Of a DNA stretch of 64,000 nucleotides, positions 42,400-53,649 are shown piece by piece. This DNA comes from Tubulanus polymorphus. Its lineage: Eukaryota; Nemertea; Palaeonemertea; Tubulaniformes; Tubulanidae. The notes beneath the pieces were generated by a model. It searched no databases, was not told the DNA's origin, and worked only from the letters and a program-made list of their open reading frames with translations. Within the stretch, counting starts at the first letter, position 1. The number at the start of each line of letters is the position of its first letter. Where the stretch lies: positions 10,457,001 to 10,521,000 of the forward strand of contig NC_134028.1 of the NCBI RefSeq assembly GCF_964204645.1. The letters run 5' to 3'. The translations under genes were made by a program, and so were the position numbers.

Positions 42400-45366
42400 T
42401 ACGGTGAGTCTGTTCTGGTTCGGGCGCTGGTCCGATTCAGACGTCACCCGGTTCTAAATTTCCATTTCGTACATCGTCTGATTCTGACGTTTCGAATCAT
42501 AGTCATCGTCGCTCGGGGATAGAGCTCGCTCTTCCACTAGGTCCAGACGCCGTGAGCGTAATTAACGCGCAAGGTCTCCTCGCAGATCAAGGATTGATCG
42601 CGAGAGGGATTACGATCGTTATTGCAGAAAGTTTCGCCGTCCGTCACCTCATTCGACCTTCGTTGACCTCGTTTAGCGAAGAAGGCGATTCTTCTAGCAG
42701 GTCTTGATCCCGTTCGAGGGACCGTCACCGAAGTCATCATGATCATCGGGATGCGGGAAAAATTCCTGACTCAGAAGGATTTCCATGTATTTGAAGAAAA
42801 AAATTTAAACTTGTTATCGTTGTCGCAACAAGTCGCTACAACTTCTACAACAGGTAAGCCTATTCCTGATTGTCTGGTTTGAAGTTTGCCAGCCCACTCA
42901 GTTATTCGGAATTCTAACTCTGATTTCCTGGATGCTGGGGTTGGGTCTGATTTCAATGAGGATCCGGTCCCAGAAGCGGCAATTCCTTCTGGGGTCGTTC
43001 CTGCCGCAAGCAATTTTGGGTTGCCCCATACAAAGGGGACTTCCTTGGCTCGCAATGTATCTCCGTCCCGTTCAGTTTTATCCGAGCCAGCGGGGGACAT
43101 GCCATTTAGAGCAATGATTAGTGAGTTTTTTTGTCAAACACTGGCCAACTCGCGCTAAGCCCACAGCGGCTCCTCTGGTCGGTGAGTCAATGGAAGCTTA
43201 TCACCCTCCGGACTCTGATCTTAATGTTTTACGCGAATCGTCAGCGGTTTCAAGAGAATGGGCTCGATTAGATACGCAATTATGGGGTGAATGTCGCATT
43301 TCGCTCGACGTATTATGCAACTCCAGGTGCTGTGGATCATAGTCATAGCTGCCTGGATGCTGATTATACTTTGATCAGCCCGGATACTGTTTCAGCACAG
43401 TCGGGTATTCGTTTGTCTAAGTCTGGTTTGGTGGCCATGGCGTCAATCCTGGACAATCTTACCAGGGTTGGTTCGTTTCAGGATATGGCACTTAAGGTGT
43501 TGACGGGTGAGCTTTGCGAAACTCTCGCCGCCGTCCATGGGGGCTCCGACCCAGAGTCAGTTGCCCTAAAACTAGAGGGATGGACCGGATTATCCAATCT
43601 TTGGTTCGGTCTGTTTCACGTGTAATTCCGTTGTCGGTTCGGGGTCAGGCTAATCTTGTGTTAGCCTCCCGTCAGTCAGTTATGGACTCCAGTTCCAAAG
43701 CTCGTCTACCAGATATGGTGTCAAATTCTTTGCTGAGAGCTCCATTGGGGACGTCTTCACATCTCTTCTCCGGTTGGTGCGCTCCTGTTTCCGCCGAGCT
43801 GAGGAAGATTCGAGAGGTCCAGACCAAGTCCACCGTCCGAACTCCGTGGAAAAAGCGTTCGGGTCCGACGCCGGCGGCAAGGTTCGGCACGGACGCAAAC
43901 TGGACCAACTCAAACTTCAGCGCTTGCTCAGGCAGCTACGGATGCCGGTTGGAGAACTAGCGCGCAGCTCCAACAATCGCATCAAGCCTTGGGCTCTTCC
44001 TTTCGGAAAATCTCGAAATGAATTCTCGGGACCAGTGGGAAGTTGTCTTCAGCAGGCAGCTACCCACTGGTCCGACCTTTTCGGAGACGGTTGGCCCTCC
44101 CGGGTCGTCTCTCGTGGCTACCGTCTCCGTTTCCTAAGGCGACTGCGCCTGACGAGGTCACCGCCCGACATGCGGCCAAAACCAGGTCAGGAGGCCTTAA
44201 TCTCTCCGGCTCTCAAGGAATTAGCCGAGAAGGGAGCGATAGAACCAGTTGGCAACGAAATTTCTCCCGGCTGGTTTTCTCAAATATTCATGGTACCAAA
44301 GGCCACAGGGGGTCAACGGACGGTGATAGATCTGTCATCCCTCGATCGGCACCTAGACATTCCAAGATTCTGGATGACCAAACCCAAGGACGGGCAGCTT
44401 CATTGGACCTGAAAGATGCCTACTTTCAGGTTCCAATTCACCCAAAATCTCAGCAATTTCTCAGGATGAAGTGGAAAGGCCACCAGTTCCAATTCAGGTC
44501 TCTTCCATTTGGTCTCAGTTCGGCCCCGTGGGTTTTCACCAAGTTGGTCAAGACCGTTCAGAAGGTACTTCAGTCCAGGGGTGTTCGACTGTTCGTTTAT
44601 CTCGACGACTGGTTAATAGTCGCAAACTCGGCTCAAGAATGTCGGGAGGCAATGACCTTAGTCTTGGACTTAGTCCATCAGCTAGGGTTCCTCATAAACA
44701 GTGATAAATCTCAGTTGACGCCGGCTCAACAGTTCACTTATCTCAGCATGGACTTCGATCTCCGAATCGGCAAAGTCTTTCCGTCCATGGCTCAAGTAGT
44801 CAAACTTCAAGAAGCTGTTGTCGGAGTACCCACAACCCCGAGAACAGCTCGTTACTGGTCACGGCTTCTAGGCTCCATCAGCTCCATAGGTCTGGTGGTG
44901 CCCTTAGGCCGCCTCAGAAGCAGGCGCTTGCAACAATATTGGAAGGTCTTCTGGTCTCAGTCGAAGGGCAACTGGGAGACCTTGGTTCCCGTACCTCCAA
45001 CCGATCTAAGTATAGATCTTCATTGGTGGGCGACAACTACAAATCTTCGGCGTGGGGTGTCACTAGCCCTGTTAGAGGCTCCAGTTCGTGTAGTCCTGGA
45101 TGCCAGTCACCAAGGGTTGGGCAAATCGGGAGAACCGAGTCAAAGCCGGGAGGTTGTCTCGCTACGAGGTCACCAACCACATAAATTTCCTGGGAAGCTG
45201 GCCGTGTGGAAGGCCCTGAAGTTCTTTCAGAGTAGAGTGGAGGGCCACCACATTTGGTTAGCCACGAACAATTCAACAGTGAGGGCTTACCTTCAGAATC
45301 AAGGGGCACTCACTCAGAAATCCTCACGGATCTGTCAGCCAAAGTTCTTCTTTGGTGCCAGACAAT
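42400..45366 (+). mobile_element. DIRS-like tyrosine-recombinase retrotransposon, truncated
   Basis: A gag-like region in several frames (about 42886-43960) precedes a DIRS-type RT/RNase H (44200-45366). The tyrosine recombinase and methyltransferase-like domains that should follow are missing: DIRS sequence stops at about 45366, where the hAT remnant begins. It is GC-richer than the flanks. Confidence 0.7.
42886..43960 (+). pseudogene. DIRS gag-like region in broken frames
   Basis: Frames 42886-43158, 43287-43625 and 43514-43960 overlap in series. A leucine-rich stretch (LSKSGLVAMASILDNLTRVG) and a Ser/Ala/Pro-rich part resemble DIRS first-ORF proteins. No zinc knuckle is visible. Assignment is by position upstream of the RT. 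Confidence 0.4.
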
Positions 45367-45368
45367 AA
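44043..45368 (+). pseudogene. DIRS reverse transcriptase / RNase H
   Basis: The RT entry (ISPGWFSQIFMVPKATGGQR, then TVIDLSSLDRHL) is in the frame 43774-44412. A shift moves it to 44043-45368, where SLDLKDAYFQVPIHPKSQQF, LPFGLSSAPWVFTKLVKTVQ and the catalytic VYLDDWLIVA (44595-44624) follow. YLDDWLI rather than YxDD-I/V is typical of DIRS/Ngaro RT. RNase H motifs come next (VRVVLDASHQGLG, HIWLATNNSTVRAYL), then another frame slip near 45305 before the truncation. Confidence 0.75.
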
Positions 45369-45419
45369 TTCTACTGTACATGCTTTGTTAAATAGTCATG
45401 GTATGTTTTCCAAGTTCAT

Positions 45420-48170
45420 AATTTTGTGGTCGTCAAGGAATCGCTCTAAGAGGACACTGTGACGACGGTCGTCCAGCTGTTACACAAGATATTAGCAGTG
45501 ATGTGAATATGGGCTATTCTAAATGGCTCACTTCACTTGTTGGGCAGCTGAATCCACACATGAAGATGCATTTAACTACATGCAAGAAAAATGCACAGTA
45601 CTGCTCAAAAACCGTACACAATGAGTAACCCACTTGTTTTTGTGAATTTATACAGCAAAGCATAATTGCTCAAGCAAAAGCACAACTGTATGGTCCATTT
45701 TTGGGCTCATGATCGACGAAGTTTCTGACTCTTCAAATTGGGAACAACTCGGCGTTGTTCGCTATGTTCACGAAGGGTTTGCACAAGGCACAAGAACGTC
45801 TTTTGGAATTTGTTGCTTGTGAATAAACCAACGGAGATGCTGTTTCCAACGCACTCATTCAGTGTATCACGTCACAGAAACTGGCCCCGAAATGCTGTCG
45901 ACCGCAGACATACGATGGCGCTGGCAGCATCGCTGGTGCAGAAAAGGCTGCTGCTAATCAATTCCGCGTAAAAACGGAAAGTCCGGAAGCCATATACTAT
46001 CACTGGGCGTCGCATGATTTAAAACTTGTGCTCTCTAAAGCCTGTGATGTTCCTGAATTACATAACATGGTATGTCTGTTGCAGTTTGTCGGTATTTTTT
46101 GACGCCTTATAAAACGTTATGAAACCTAAACAATGTTAATCATTCAGCGTCATATTACAAACGACAACCGTAAATCGATGTGCAAAGTGTCACAGGTCTA
46201 TGTGTACACATGCAAACTATTTGGCAAAATATTATTGACAAAGATGTAGAATGTCTTCCTGTGATTATATAATGAGCTCTATTTGAACGTCGAAATGTTA
46301 TGTTGCATTGAAGACGTATTGTAATTATAGTAATGGATGTATGATTATATCAGAAGCGGCAGGCATAAATCGAAATGATAAGTAAATCGGATTATTCGGT
46401 CGAAATGGCGGAAGTATACACGATTTGGAAGTCTGATATAAAAGTCAGACCCTGACATGGGGATGCTGGTGGAATGACGAAGCTGTCTACGATCTGTGTA
46501 GGGCCGGCGTGAATTTCATCGGCGGCTACAAGCGGTCAATATAAAAACGTGTAAACATAAAATTTCAATATTCAAATGTTTTAGAAAATATGTTCGATGT
46601 TAGGGGTATGCAGGTTTCACGAGATAAGCAATTTATAATAGCATAGCTGTCATATACGGCTCCGCGTCCACTGATGGCATGTGTATTCAATTCTTTATTG
46701 ATCCTTATTACATCGAAATTCCGGGATAAAATTCCCAAATTCAATTAAATTACACATTTTAAAATAAGAAAATACAAAACACACGGGTAATTCATACAGA
46801 ATAACATAGATAAGTTATTTAAATGACAATGTCTACTTCAACCCAGACTCAAGACTAGGATATCGAGTGACAACCAAACCGGGCCGGCTGGCTACACGAT
46901 ATGCTCGAAGTCATGATGAAGCAGACATCAGAAGAGCTCTTTCTTCGACCATGGAGCCAATGAAGTTGCAGACCAGCTTAGAGGCAAAAGTGAATCGTCG
47001 CCGTTGAAAGTCAGTCGCAAGTTGAAAATTTTTTTTAAAATTAGACCAGTCGAAGACCTGTATCATTTACCCAATCGCCAAACCTCGTAATTCCCCAAAT
47101 TTCTTAAAACTTCGATTTCAAATTTGCAATTCCACATTAGCTTATCCCAGAAATTCTACATTTTTTCGCAGGCGTCAAATAATTTATTAAAATTAATTTT
47201 CTTGTTTAAATATTCACTCAAGTGCGCACGTGAACTTGAGAAATGCGTTGAAGAGGTGAATGAAGATCCAACTAGAATGGAAAAAATTGATAAATCAAAA
47301 ATAAAACCAGCACTGTGTGAAAAACGACTTTACGGTATTGTGTGAACCACTAGTGAACTGCTTGGAAAGGATGGATGGAACTAAACGAAAGCAGGAGTTG
47401 GAACCTATAAACTGTGAAAGAAGCTAACCGATTGTATGCTCAGATACAAACTTCTTGATTCATTGCAGCTTTTCAAATATGTCATCACATCTTCGGCAAC
47501 ACGAACATCTTGTCGAAATTGCTCCAAGAACGAAAGATCGACATCGTCCGGGCGAAAGAACACATTGGCCTAGAGTAGTGTTCACAAAGATAGAAGAAAT
47601 GGCAGAGAAACTGGGTGTCACACTCGCAATACCCCGTCGTGGTTCTAAACAGACATTAAGGAATAATGTTGATGGTGAAGCACCAGAAGTTTACTACAGA
47701 CGCGCCCACTTATTTTCGCGCCTTTCGCCTATGTCAAAAATTTAAAAGGGAAAACGGTCTGTTATTCAGACACATTATTTGAATTTTGGGTCTTTAGATT
47801 GTCTCAGAATGAGTCTGAGAAGCAGAAACTTCGAAAATTTCGCGCTTCGGCAGGTAAGGAGATTCACGATCTTTCCTAGAATCCTGGATCCGCCCCTGGT
47901 GCATGCAAAGATTTCAATGAGATTGTTGATTTCCTTAAGTCACTCAATCCTGGGCAAAGGGTCCTTTTCAGCCAAGTGATTAAATTAGTGAAATATTTTC
48001 TAGTTATGCCTGCGACCAATGCAACCAGCGAAAGGTCGTTCAGTGCAATGAGTCGATTGAAAACGTTTCTGCGTACAACTATGACACAGAACAGGCTGAG
48101 CCATCTCATGCTTCTGTACATTCACCATGATTATGTTTACCAATTAAACCATAGACATAGCAAATGAATT
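45420..48170 (+). pseudogene. hAT transposase remnant (DUF4371/ZMYM-like type) split by an insertion
   Basis: From about 45430 the frames read RQGIALRGHCDDGRPAV, then LMIDEVSDSSNWEQLGVVRY, then PQTYDGAGSIAG and HWASHDLKLVLSKACDVPEL. These are the RGH, DEVTD and YDGA-xS-M-x-G motifs of hAT-like RNase H-fold transposases. After the insertion at 46097-47205 they resume with FKYSLKCARELEKCVEEVNE. The C-terminal dimerisation domain follows: LVMPATNATSERSFSAMSRL at about 48001-48060, then MTQNRLSHLMLLYIHHD. Stops and frame shifts break it in several places. Confidence 0.72.
46097..47205 (-). mobile_element. Inverted second copy of the 1.2-kb nonautonomous element
   Basis: TTGACGCCTTATAAAACGTT at the left and GGCGTCAAATAATTTATT then AATTTTCTTG at the right match 5384 back to 4193. 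Interior identity is high, including GGGCCGGCGTGAATTTCATC and CAATTCTTTATTGATCCTTA. It interrupts the hAT coding sequence between FVGIF and KYSLKCARE. Confidence 0.7.
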
Positions 48171-48516
48171 TGTAGAGCGTAGGCATGACCATAGAGCATG
48201 AATTTTTGGAAAGTTTGTTGCTGAATAAATAAATACATAATACTGAATAAATAAATACATATAAGAAATTCGATGTGTTGCTTTTTCACTTTTTCTATGG
48301 CTTGGCTATGTGGGAGACCATCATTAAATTGGTTGCTGGTTCCTCTGGTCCCTCCAACAGAAGACGGTTTTGGAAGAACCAAGTGTATTTTACAGATATT
48401 TTATGGTTGTTTTGAAGCTGTTCACAGACTGAACCTTAAGTCCAACTGCTAGCCCATAGCGCCTAGAGCTAGTCTAACGATCGGCCAAGTGGAACAGAAT
48501 AGTAAATATTTACCAG

Positions 48517-48561
48517 CAGTCTCATTCGAATTCTTGAATGATATCTTCGAAAGATTTTGTG
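48517..48561 (+). CDS. Candidate penultimate exon of an unidentified gene
   Basis: Acceptor TTTACCAG (an alternative AG lies 3 nt later), donor TGTG|GTAAGC. It encodes VSFEFLNDIFERFCG in the frame that continues in phase into 48850. No upstream exon was found. The repeat motif ATAATCGGATG occurs just after the donor. Confidence 0.35.
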
Positions 48562-48849
48562 GTAAGCCTTTATAATCGGATGGCATGGTTCGAATTTCAG
48601 AATTTGTCATTTATTCATTGTCAATAAGTGCGTAAAAGTTGAACACTGAAAATCAAATTATTAGAGTCGGGTCATAATCCACTGCATTATAATCACATGT
48701 GATCGAAATTCATTCAATTGATGAAGAGATCAATATCTTTTAATCTTCTATAATTTCTCAAAGATAGAATATGGCACTGTACATAAGTATTAAAGTAGTA
48801 ACTACATATCAAAATGCAGGTTTATAGCGGATAAAGTTTTTTTTGTTAG

Positions 48850-48962
48850 GTGGCAGCACAGTACAGGACCGTGTTGAAAAGGCATTAGCCACTGGAACTT
48901 TTGATTTCGTGACAAACTTTTCGGGATTGTTAGAGAATTTTGATAAACAATTCAGTCAGTGA
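48850..48962 (+). CDS. Candidate last exon of the same unidentified gene
   Basis: A strong acceptor (AGTTTTTTTTGTTAG) precedes a frame encoding STVQDRVEKALATGTFDFVT followed by NFSGLLENFDKQFSQ and a stop. Joined with 48517-48561 it gives about 50 residues of ordinary composition, possibly helical. No family is recognised, and no polyadenylation signal is obvious close by. Confidence 0.38.
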
Positions 48963-49283
48963 TCGAAATTGAAGAAATTTGATAGACGGTATTTTGTAGC
49001 CAGGTGTCAGTAGAAAAATGTACCATTTACTATAGGGGCCTACATCGTCGGCAAGCGTTGATTCGTCCTCCCGTCGTGAAATTCAAACGATCTGGGATGG
49101 GCTTTTTGTGAAAAAAAAACCGAATGTGAAACTAAACCAGTCAGGTTTAAACTGGTTACTAACGAAATCAAGTTTATCGGCTGATTATTACTGATACACA
49201 CTCGGTGACCGACGCGCCGTGACTAGAGCGCGTGTGAATGCTGAGGCATCGATTCTACGCAGCAGTATGAAGCACGTGTACTC

Positions 49284-49289
49284 AGCGAG
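49284..49289 (+). other. 6-bp target-site duplication of Polinton block B (left)
   Basis: AGCGAG immediately precedes the left terminal repeat. The same six bases follow the right terminal repeat at 55326-55331. Confidence 0.8.
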
Positions 49290-49362
49290 AGTAATTGGAA
49301 AATGAGGGTTTCAGATCAGAGTACGAGAGTACGACAAATCACTCGTCACCACTAGTAATTTT
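49290..49362 (+). repeat. Left terminal inverted repeat of Polinton block B
   Basis: It runs from AGTAATTGGAAAATGAGGG to AGTAATTTT. It is identical to the reverse complement of 55253-55325 except for two bases. Confidence 0.85.
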
Positions 49363-49399
49363 AGAAAAGCATTCTTAGCGACAATAAATAACAGAATAA

Positions 49400-49678
49400 A
49401 ACCAGCAAAAAAAACTTGAAATAAAAAAGTTAGTCGATGTTACAAAAGAAATTGAACATAAAATATTAAAATTAGAAAAGATAAAAACTAAATATGGGGT
49501 TTTAATATCAGCAAATTTAAGTAACTGTAATGTTAGTACAACGCAAGAATTTAAAGTATTTTTACCTGATAAATGGGTTTCGTTGAGTAAAGAGGAATTA
49601 AAAGATTTAGAAGGATTTAAAATAATCTATCATGGAAAAAATGAAGACGGTCATCATGATTTAGAAACTTTTGACTAA
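49400..49678 (+). pseudogene. Small AT-rich viral-type protein fragment, + strand
   Basis: A 92-codon open frame without an ATG reads KIKTKYGVLISANLSNC, then FKVFLPDKWVSLSKEELKDL and a HGKNEDGHH-type end. The order YG-x(n)-FLPD/R-x(n)-LS-x-EE recalls small proteins repeatedly found with invertebrate viral-type elements and thought to bind DNA; this is from memory and not certain. The start is lost. It is transcribed towards the other genes of the element. Confidence 0.4.
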
Positions 49679-49681
49679 ATA

Positions 49682-50946
49682 AACTAGGGGTCCAGGGACA
49701 CCATGCCCACTCGGGAAGTGGTTCCAAATGCTCAACAATCTAACAGTTTCAATATTCAACGCCCCCTGGTGACCATATACAGAATCGAATGACCTTGAAA
49801 CTCACCACAATCATAGAACATGTCAGCAGCTACGATTTTGTAATTGATTGTGATAACAAAATATGCCTCGTTACCACTTTAATATGGAAATACTACGTTA
49901 TTCTACTATTCAACGCCCCCTGGTGACCATATTCAAAACCCAATGACCTTGAAACTCACCACAATCATAAAACATGTCACGAACTATAACTTTGTAATTG
50001 ATCATGGTAACAAAATATGCCTAGGTACCAATATAATAAGGAAATACTAAGTTATTCTACTATTCAACGCCCCCTGGTGACTATATAGAATAACTAATGG
50101 CCTTAAAACTTGCCACAATCATAGATGATGTCATGAGCTACAACTTTGCAATTGATTGTGGTTACAAAATATGCATTGATACGAATATAATATAGAAATA
50201 CTAAGATATTGCATTATTCAACGCCCCCTGGTGGCCATATTCAAAAACCAATGACCTTGAAACTCACCACAATCATAGAACACGTTATGAGCTACAACTT
50301 TTTAAATCATTGAAGTAACAAAATACGCTTAGGTATCAATGTAATGTGGAAAAACCTTTTCCCACTTACGAATGAGTACTTCTGACACCAAGATGGCCGC
50401 CAATTGCGTCATAATTGGCTGATGAAAAATACCTGTCTCAGGTATAAAACATCCCTTTCCAAAGAATACCCATCACAAATTGCAATGAGAAATGATAAAC
50501 CAGTAGGAAGCTACAGGACTCAGAATTTGGGCCAAAATTAACATTTTTGGCCACTAAAAAGGTCATAGGACGGCCATCTTGAGTCCGATCGACCCAATTT
50601 TTGTTATGCTGATGGGCCCTGGGGGAATTCACATATATCCGAAAGATCAAGGTAATTGATCAAAGCGTCTTCAAAATTTCCCTCAAAAAGTTCAAAAATG
50701 TGTAAAAAGTGCTGATTTTGGCGAACAACAATGGCTGCCAGTCGGCCATCTTGAATCTGACAGGGCCAGTTTTTGGGCTGAAGATGTCTCTAGGGTAGAT
50801 ACATGTGTAACCAAAATATAAAGACATTACCTTGAAGCGTCTTCAAACTTCCCAAAATAACTGGATTCCGTCTACGGACGGACGGACGACGGACGAAAAG
50901 TGAACGCAATAGCCCGCTGGGACTAAAGTCCCAAGTGGGCTAAAAA
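49682..50946 (-). repeat. R1 copy inserted in Polinton block B
   Basis: Inverted relative to 20509-21870: starts AACTAGGGGTCCAGGGACAC and ends AGTCCCAAGTGGGCTAAAAA. It is nearly full length with four tandem units, which indicates a fairly intact and possibly recent insertion. Confidence 0.85.
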
Positions 50947-51030
50947 AACAAAATAATTAAAAAAATAAATTGATAAATATAAAATAATCAAAATAATAAA
51001 ATTAATTAAATATCAAGAATCCGAAATGAC

Positions 51031-51159
51031 TTATCTGGACAATTTTATTGCTCCTAATAGATAGACAAAAGTAGTGAGATATTTAATTGATATAAACATA
51101 GAAATATTGTTTAATGAATTAAATTTTTCTTTTGCTTTTTTTCTTAAATATTGATCCAT
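51031..51159 (-). CDS. 42-aa frame downstream of the 120-aa homologue in block B
   Basis: The ATG is 5 nt after the preceding stop. The peptide starts MDQYLRKKAKEKFN and ends in a hydrophobic stretch (YLTTFVYLLGAIKL). It includes the 33-bp sequence also found at 1564-1596, so at least its end may be fortuitous. Confidence 0.25.
   Translation of the reverse strand: MDQYLRKKAKEKFNSLNNISMFISIKYLTTFVYLLGAIKLSR
51052..51084 (-). repeat. 33-bp sequence identical, inverted, to 1564-1596
   Basis: See 1564-1596. It lies inside block B, not at its terminus. Confidence 0.7.
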
Positions 51160-51164
51160 TTTTT

Positions 51165-51462
51165 TTATTGTGAAGTATTTCTATTTTTAATAGTAGTAGT
51201 TTCAGAATTATTAACAACACAAATTTTATTTGATTTTTTATACCAACTACATCCAATCAAAATGAATACAATTACAAATCCAGTTGTATAATATAAATAT
51301 TTATAAAATATTCTATTATTAGAAGGAGTAGAAATAACAATATTTTCACCATTATTACTAACATCTTTATTATTTATTTTTTCTTTTATAGCTTTTTTAT
51401 ATTCTTGTGATTTAATTCCTAATTGCCGAGACCATTTAATTTGTTTCTGTGTTCTCGGATTT
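51165..51462 (-). pseudogene. Homologue of the 120-aa membrane protein (block B), 5' end cut by R2
   Basis: The frame keeps NPRTQKQIKWSRQLG, aligned with the basic N-terminus of the block A protein, and a membrane segment (LYYTTGFVIVFILIG). It lacks a start codon because the R2 insertion begins at about 51462, just inside the N-terminus. Confidence 0.55.
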
Positions 51463-52230
51463 TTGGTTTACCTTTGTCAGCGATATGATGTTGGCATTGA
51501 GCCAATTCATGTAAAATCGCGGTACGTTTTTTTATGTGAGCATTTGTTTCATTGGTTCTCGGCTTAATACGACGTATAATCGATGCGATTGAAGACATGG
51601 CGAACCTTCGTCGATGACATGGTCAACTGAGTTAAAATTCTACGAAAAACTGTTTTTGGCGGGAAAATTCTTAGCTCTCGCGTATAAAATTGCAATGACC
51701 TCGATTGGGGGCGTCGTCTCTACGAGCGAATGGGATTGGCTGTTTTTGGGATATACGGGGAATTCCGGCGCTACTAAAATAATTATGGGAAAGCTATAGA
51801 ATGGCGTACGTTTTATTGGACTAGGTGCCGTATACGTGCCGATTTCAAATGCTCATTGCTGATGAGGATGTAATTATTTCACTCATCTGCCATAGGTATT
51901 GTTTCATTTTAATACCCGGTGATTGACATTGAGGTGTAAGCGAATATTCACTTACACCTTGGAGTAATCATTTGACAAATGATTACTCCAAGCTTACACT
52001 AGGCCTCCACATGCACGCGGAGTGCTACACCACACACACACACAAGCTCGTACAGTACACTACGGTGATGCTGTAACGCGTGAACGTTTGACTTGAAAAT
52101 AGGCTGAATAATCGTAGCAGAAGATGAGCGCTGTGTTTTCTGTTCGATAGAATTTGTAATAAATAGTTATTTCTTGTGAAAAATTTGTTTTTAGCTCTAG
52201 CTTTCAAGGTAAACCACACTTTGCCCATGG
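51463..52230 (+). mobile_element. R2 MITE-like copy inserted between two viral genes
   Basis: It starts TTTTTGGTTTACCTTTGTCA and ends TTTCAAGGTAAACCACACTT plus a short shared tail TTGCCCATGGGCAATTTATT. It splits the start of the 120-aa homologue from the end of the 192-aa homologue. A short hairpin (CTTACACCTTGGAGTAATCA and partner) lies near 51951-51995. Confidence 0.65.
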
Positions 52231-52255
52231 GCAATTTATTCTTCACAGTTAATTC

Positions 52256-52832
52256 TTTCACCTCTTCCACTTCGCTCATTTATTATAGAAAATTTTTTAC
52301 TTTCAATATTTGAAAATGTTATAACTTCAGTTGAAAATAATGTTATAAATCCACCTAATTGAAATGATAAATATCCAATCCATTTATTTAATTCAGTCAC
52401 AACTAAATAATCATTTTTTAAATCGGGATATAATCTATTTTCATCTTCAATTGGTAGCATATAATTACATAAATTACTATAACCTTTTACATTTTTTTAC
52501 ATTCTTTATACATTTTCTGATATCGCATCATTAATTCTAGCTACTCTCGCAGTTTCATAAATCTTAGATAATTTAATAATTTCGTCTGATTTCATTGTAT
52601 TTAATTCATTATAAGTTACATTTTTACTAATAAAACTTTTACAGTTCCCAGATGCTATTAATATTTCTATTAATATTAATGAAGATAATATTCATAATAA
52701 TTATTTGTAGTAATATTATTCAAAGCACCATTATCTGGAGTTAATTTTGTTTCTGTTATTCCTAAATCATTCAAAGTTTTTTTTAATTGGAACATCATTA
52801 TTTTTAGATTTAATTTTCTTTTCACCTCCCAT
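52256..52832 (-). pseudogene. Homologue of the 192-aa protein (block B), frameshifted
   Basis: From the ATG at 52832 the frame shifts soon after KNNDVPIKK. The matching parts LNDLGI, YYEYYLH, ELNTMKSDEIIKLSKIYETA and KNDYLVVTELNKWIGY then FQLGGF appear in several frames, in the same order as the block A protein. Only the last 75 residues (52236-52460) remain as one long frame. Confidence 0.6.
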
Positions 52833-52876
52833 TTATATAAGAAAAGAATTATTTGTGTTGTTGCAACTAGAATTCA

Positions 52877-53038
52877 ACTAGAATGTAACTAAAAATAAAC
52901 TAGATTAACAAGCCAGTTGAAATATTATTGTTTTTATTTATTTCTTGTTGAATTTAATTGATTTTTGTTTCAGCTACCAATAACTAAAATTTAACTAGAA
53001 TGTGACTAAAAATATAATAGATTAACAAGCTAGTTGAA
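52877..53038 (-). promoter_or_regulatory. Paired direct repeat between the ATPase and 192-aa genes of block B
   Basis: A roughly 46-bp unit (AACTAGAATGTAACTAAAAA, then TAGATTAACAAGCCAGTTGAA-type sequence) occurs at 52877-52922 and 52992-53038, 115 bp apart with a few differences. The core GCYAGTTGAA is shared with the paired repeat at 1419-1549 in block A. Confidence 0.45.
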
Positions 53039-53039
53039 T

Positions 53040-53648
53040 TTAAATAAATTCATATTTAAATGGGTGTTGTAATCGAAATAGTAATTTTGATCTTTTATTA
53101 TTTTTCAATTTATCCATATATTCATTATGTAAATCATGTGGAATAATATCATTTTCCTCAAGTGCATTTTTCATTGATTTTCAATCTTTATTGTAGAATA
53201 ATACTAAGAATCTAATGTTTTCTCTAAAATCTTTCACAATCGAATTATATTTTTGATTTAAAACCCACGTTGTTATCCCAAAATGTCTACCAGAAAAAGC
53301 TAAATAACATAATTCACTTTCTCGTATTTTTGAATCATGTAAATTAGCACAATCATCTATAATGAACAATGTATTTGTTCCTTTATACATATCAATTGCT
53401 ATTTTAATACAATTATCTAAATTTTCTTTAACTTTTTTAGGATCTAATACAATAAATTTATTAGTTCTAGTAATACTTGTATCATAAGTTTGATTAAATT
53501 CATACGTTGGACAAAATAATACTTTATTATCAAAATAGTTTTTATAAACAGTTTCTAATAAATTCAATATAAAATAAGTTTTTCCACAATTTGTTACACC
53601 AGAAATTAACATATTTTGAGGTTCAAATATAAATAATTCCTTATTCAT
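53040..53648 (-). pseudogene. A32-like DNA-packaging ATPase with a single in-frame stop
   Basis: The frame from the ATG at 53648 has a Walker A motif, GVTNCGKTYF (residues 17-26), a Walker B motif, TLFIIDDCAN, and SGRHFGITTWVLNQKYNSI, the sensor-like segment of the FtsK/HerA-type packaging ATPases of Polintons and large DNA viruses. These ATPases pump the genome into capsids. A TGA at 53181-53183 ends the frame after 155 residues. The same frame continues for 46 more sense codons to TAA at 53040-53042, so the gene is otherwise intact (about 200 codons). It follows the integrase remnant closely. Confidence 0.75.
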
Positions 53649-53649
53649 T

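Noticed and set aside
51052-51084. The 33-bp sequence as a terminus of the viral element
   Set aside because: Its opposite placement in blocks A and B first suggested terminal repeats, but block B has better ends at 49290 and 55325 with a target duplication.
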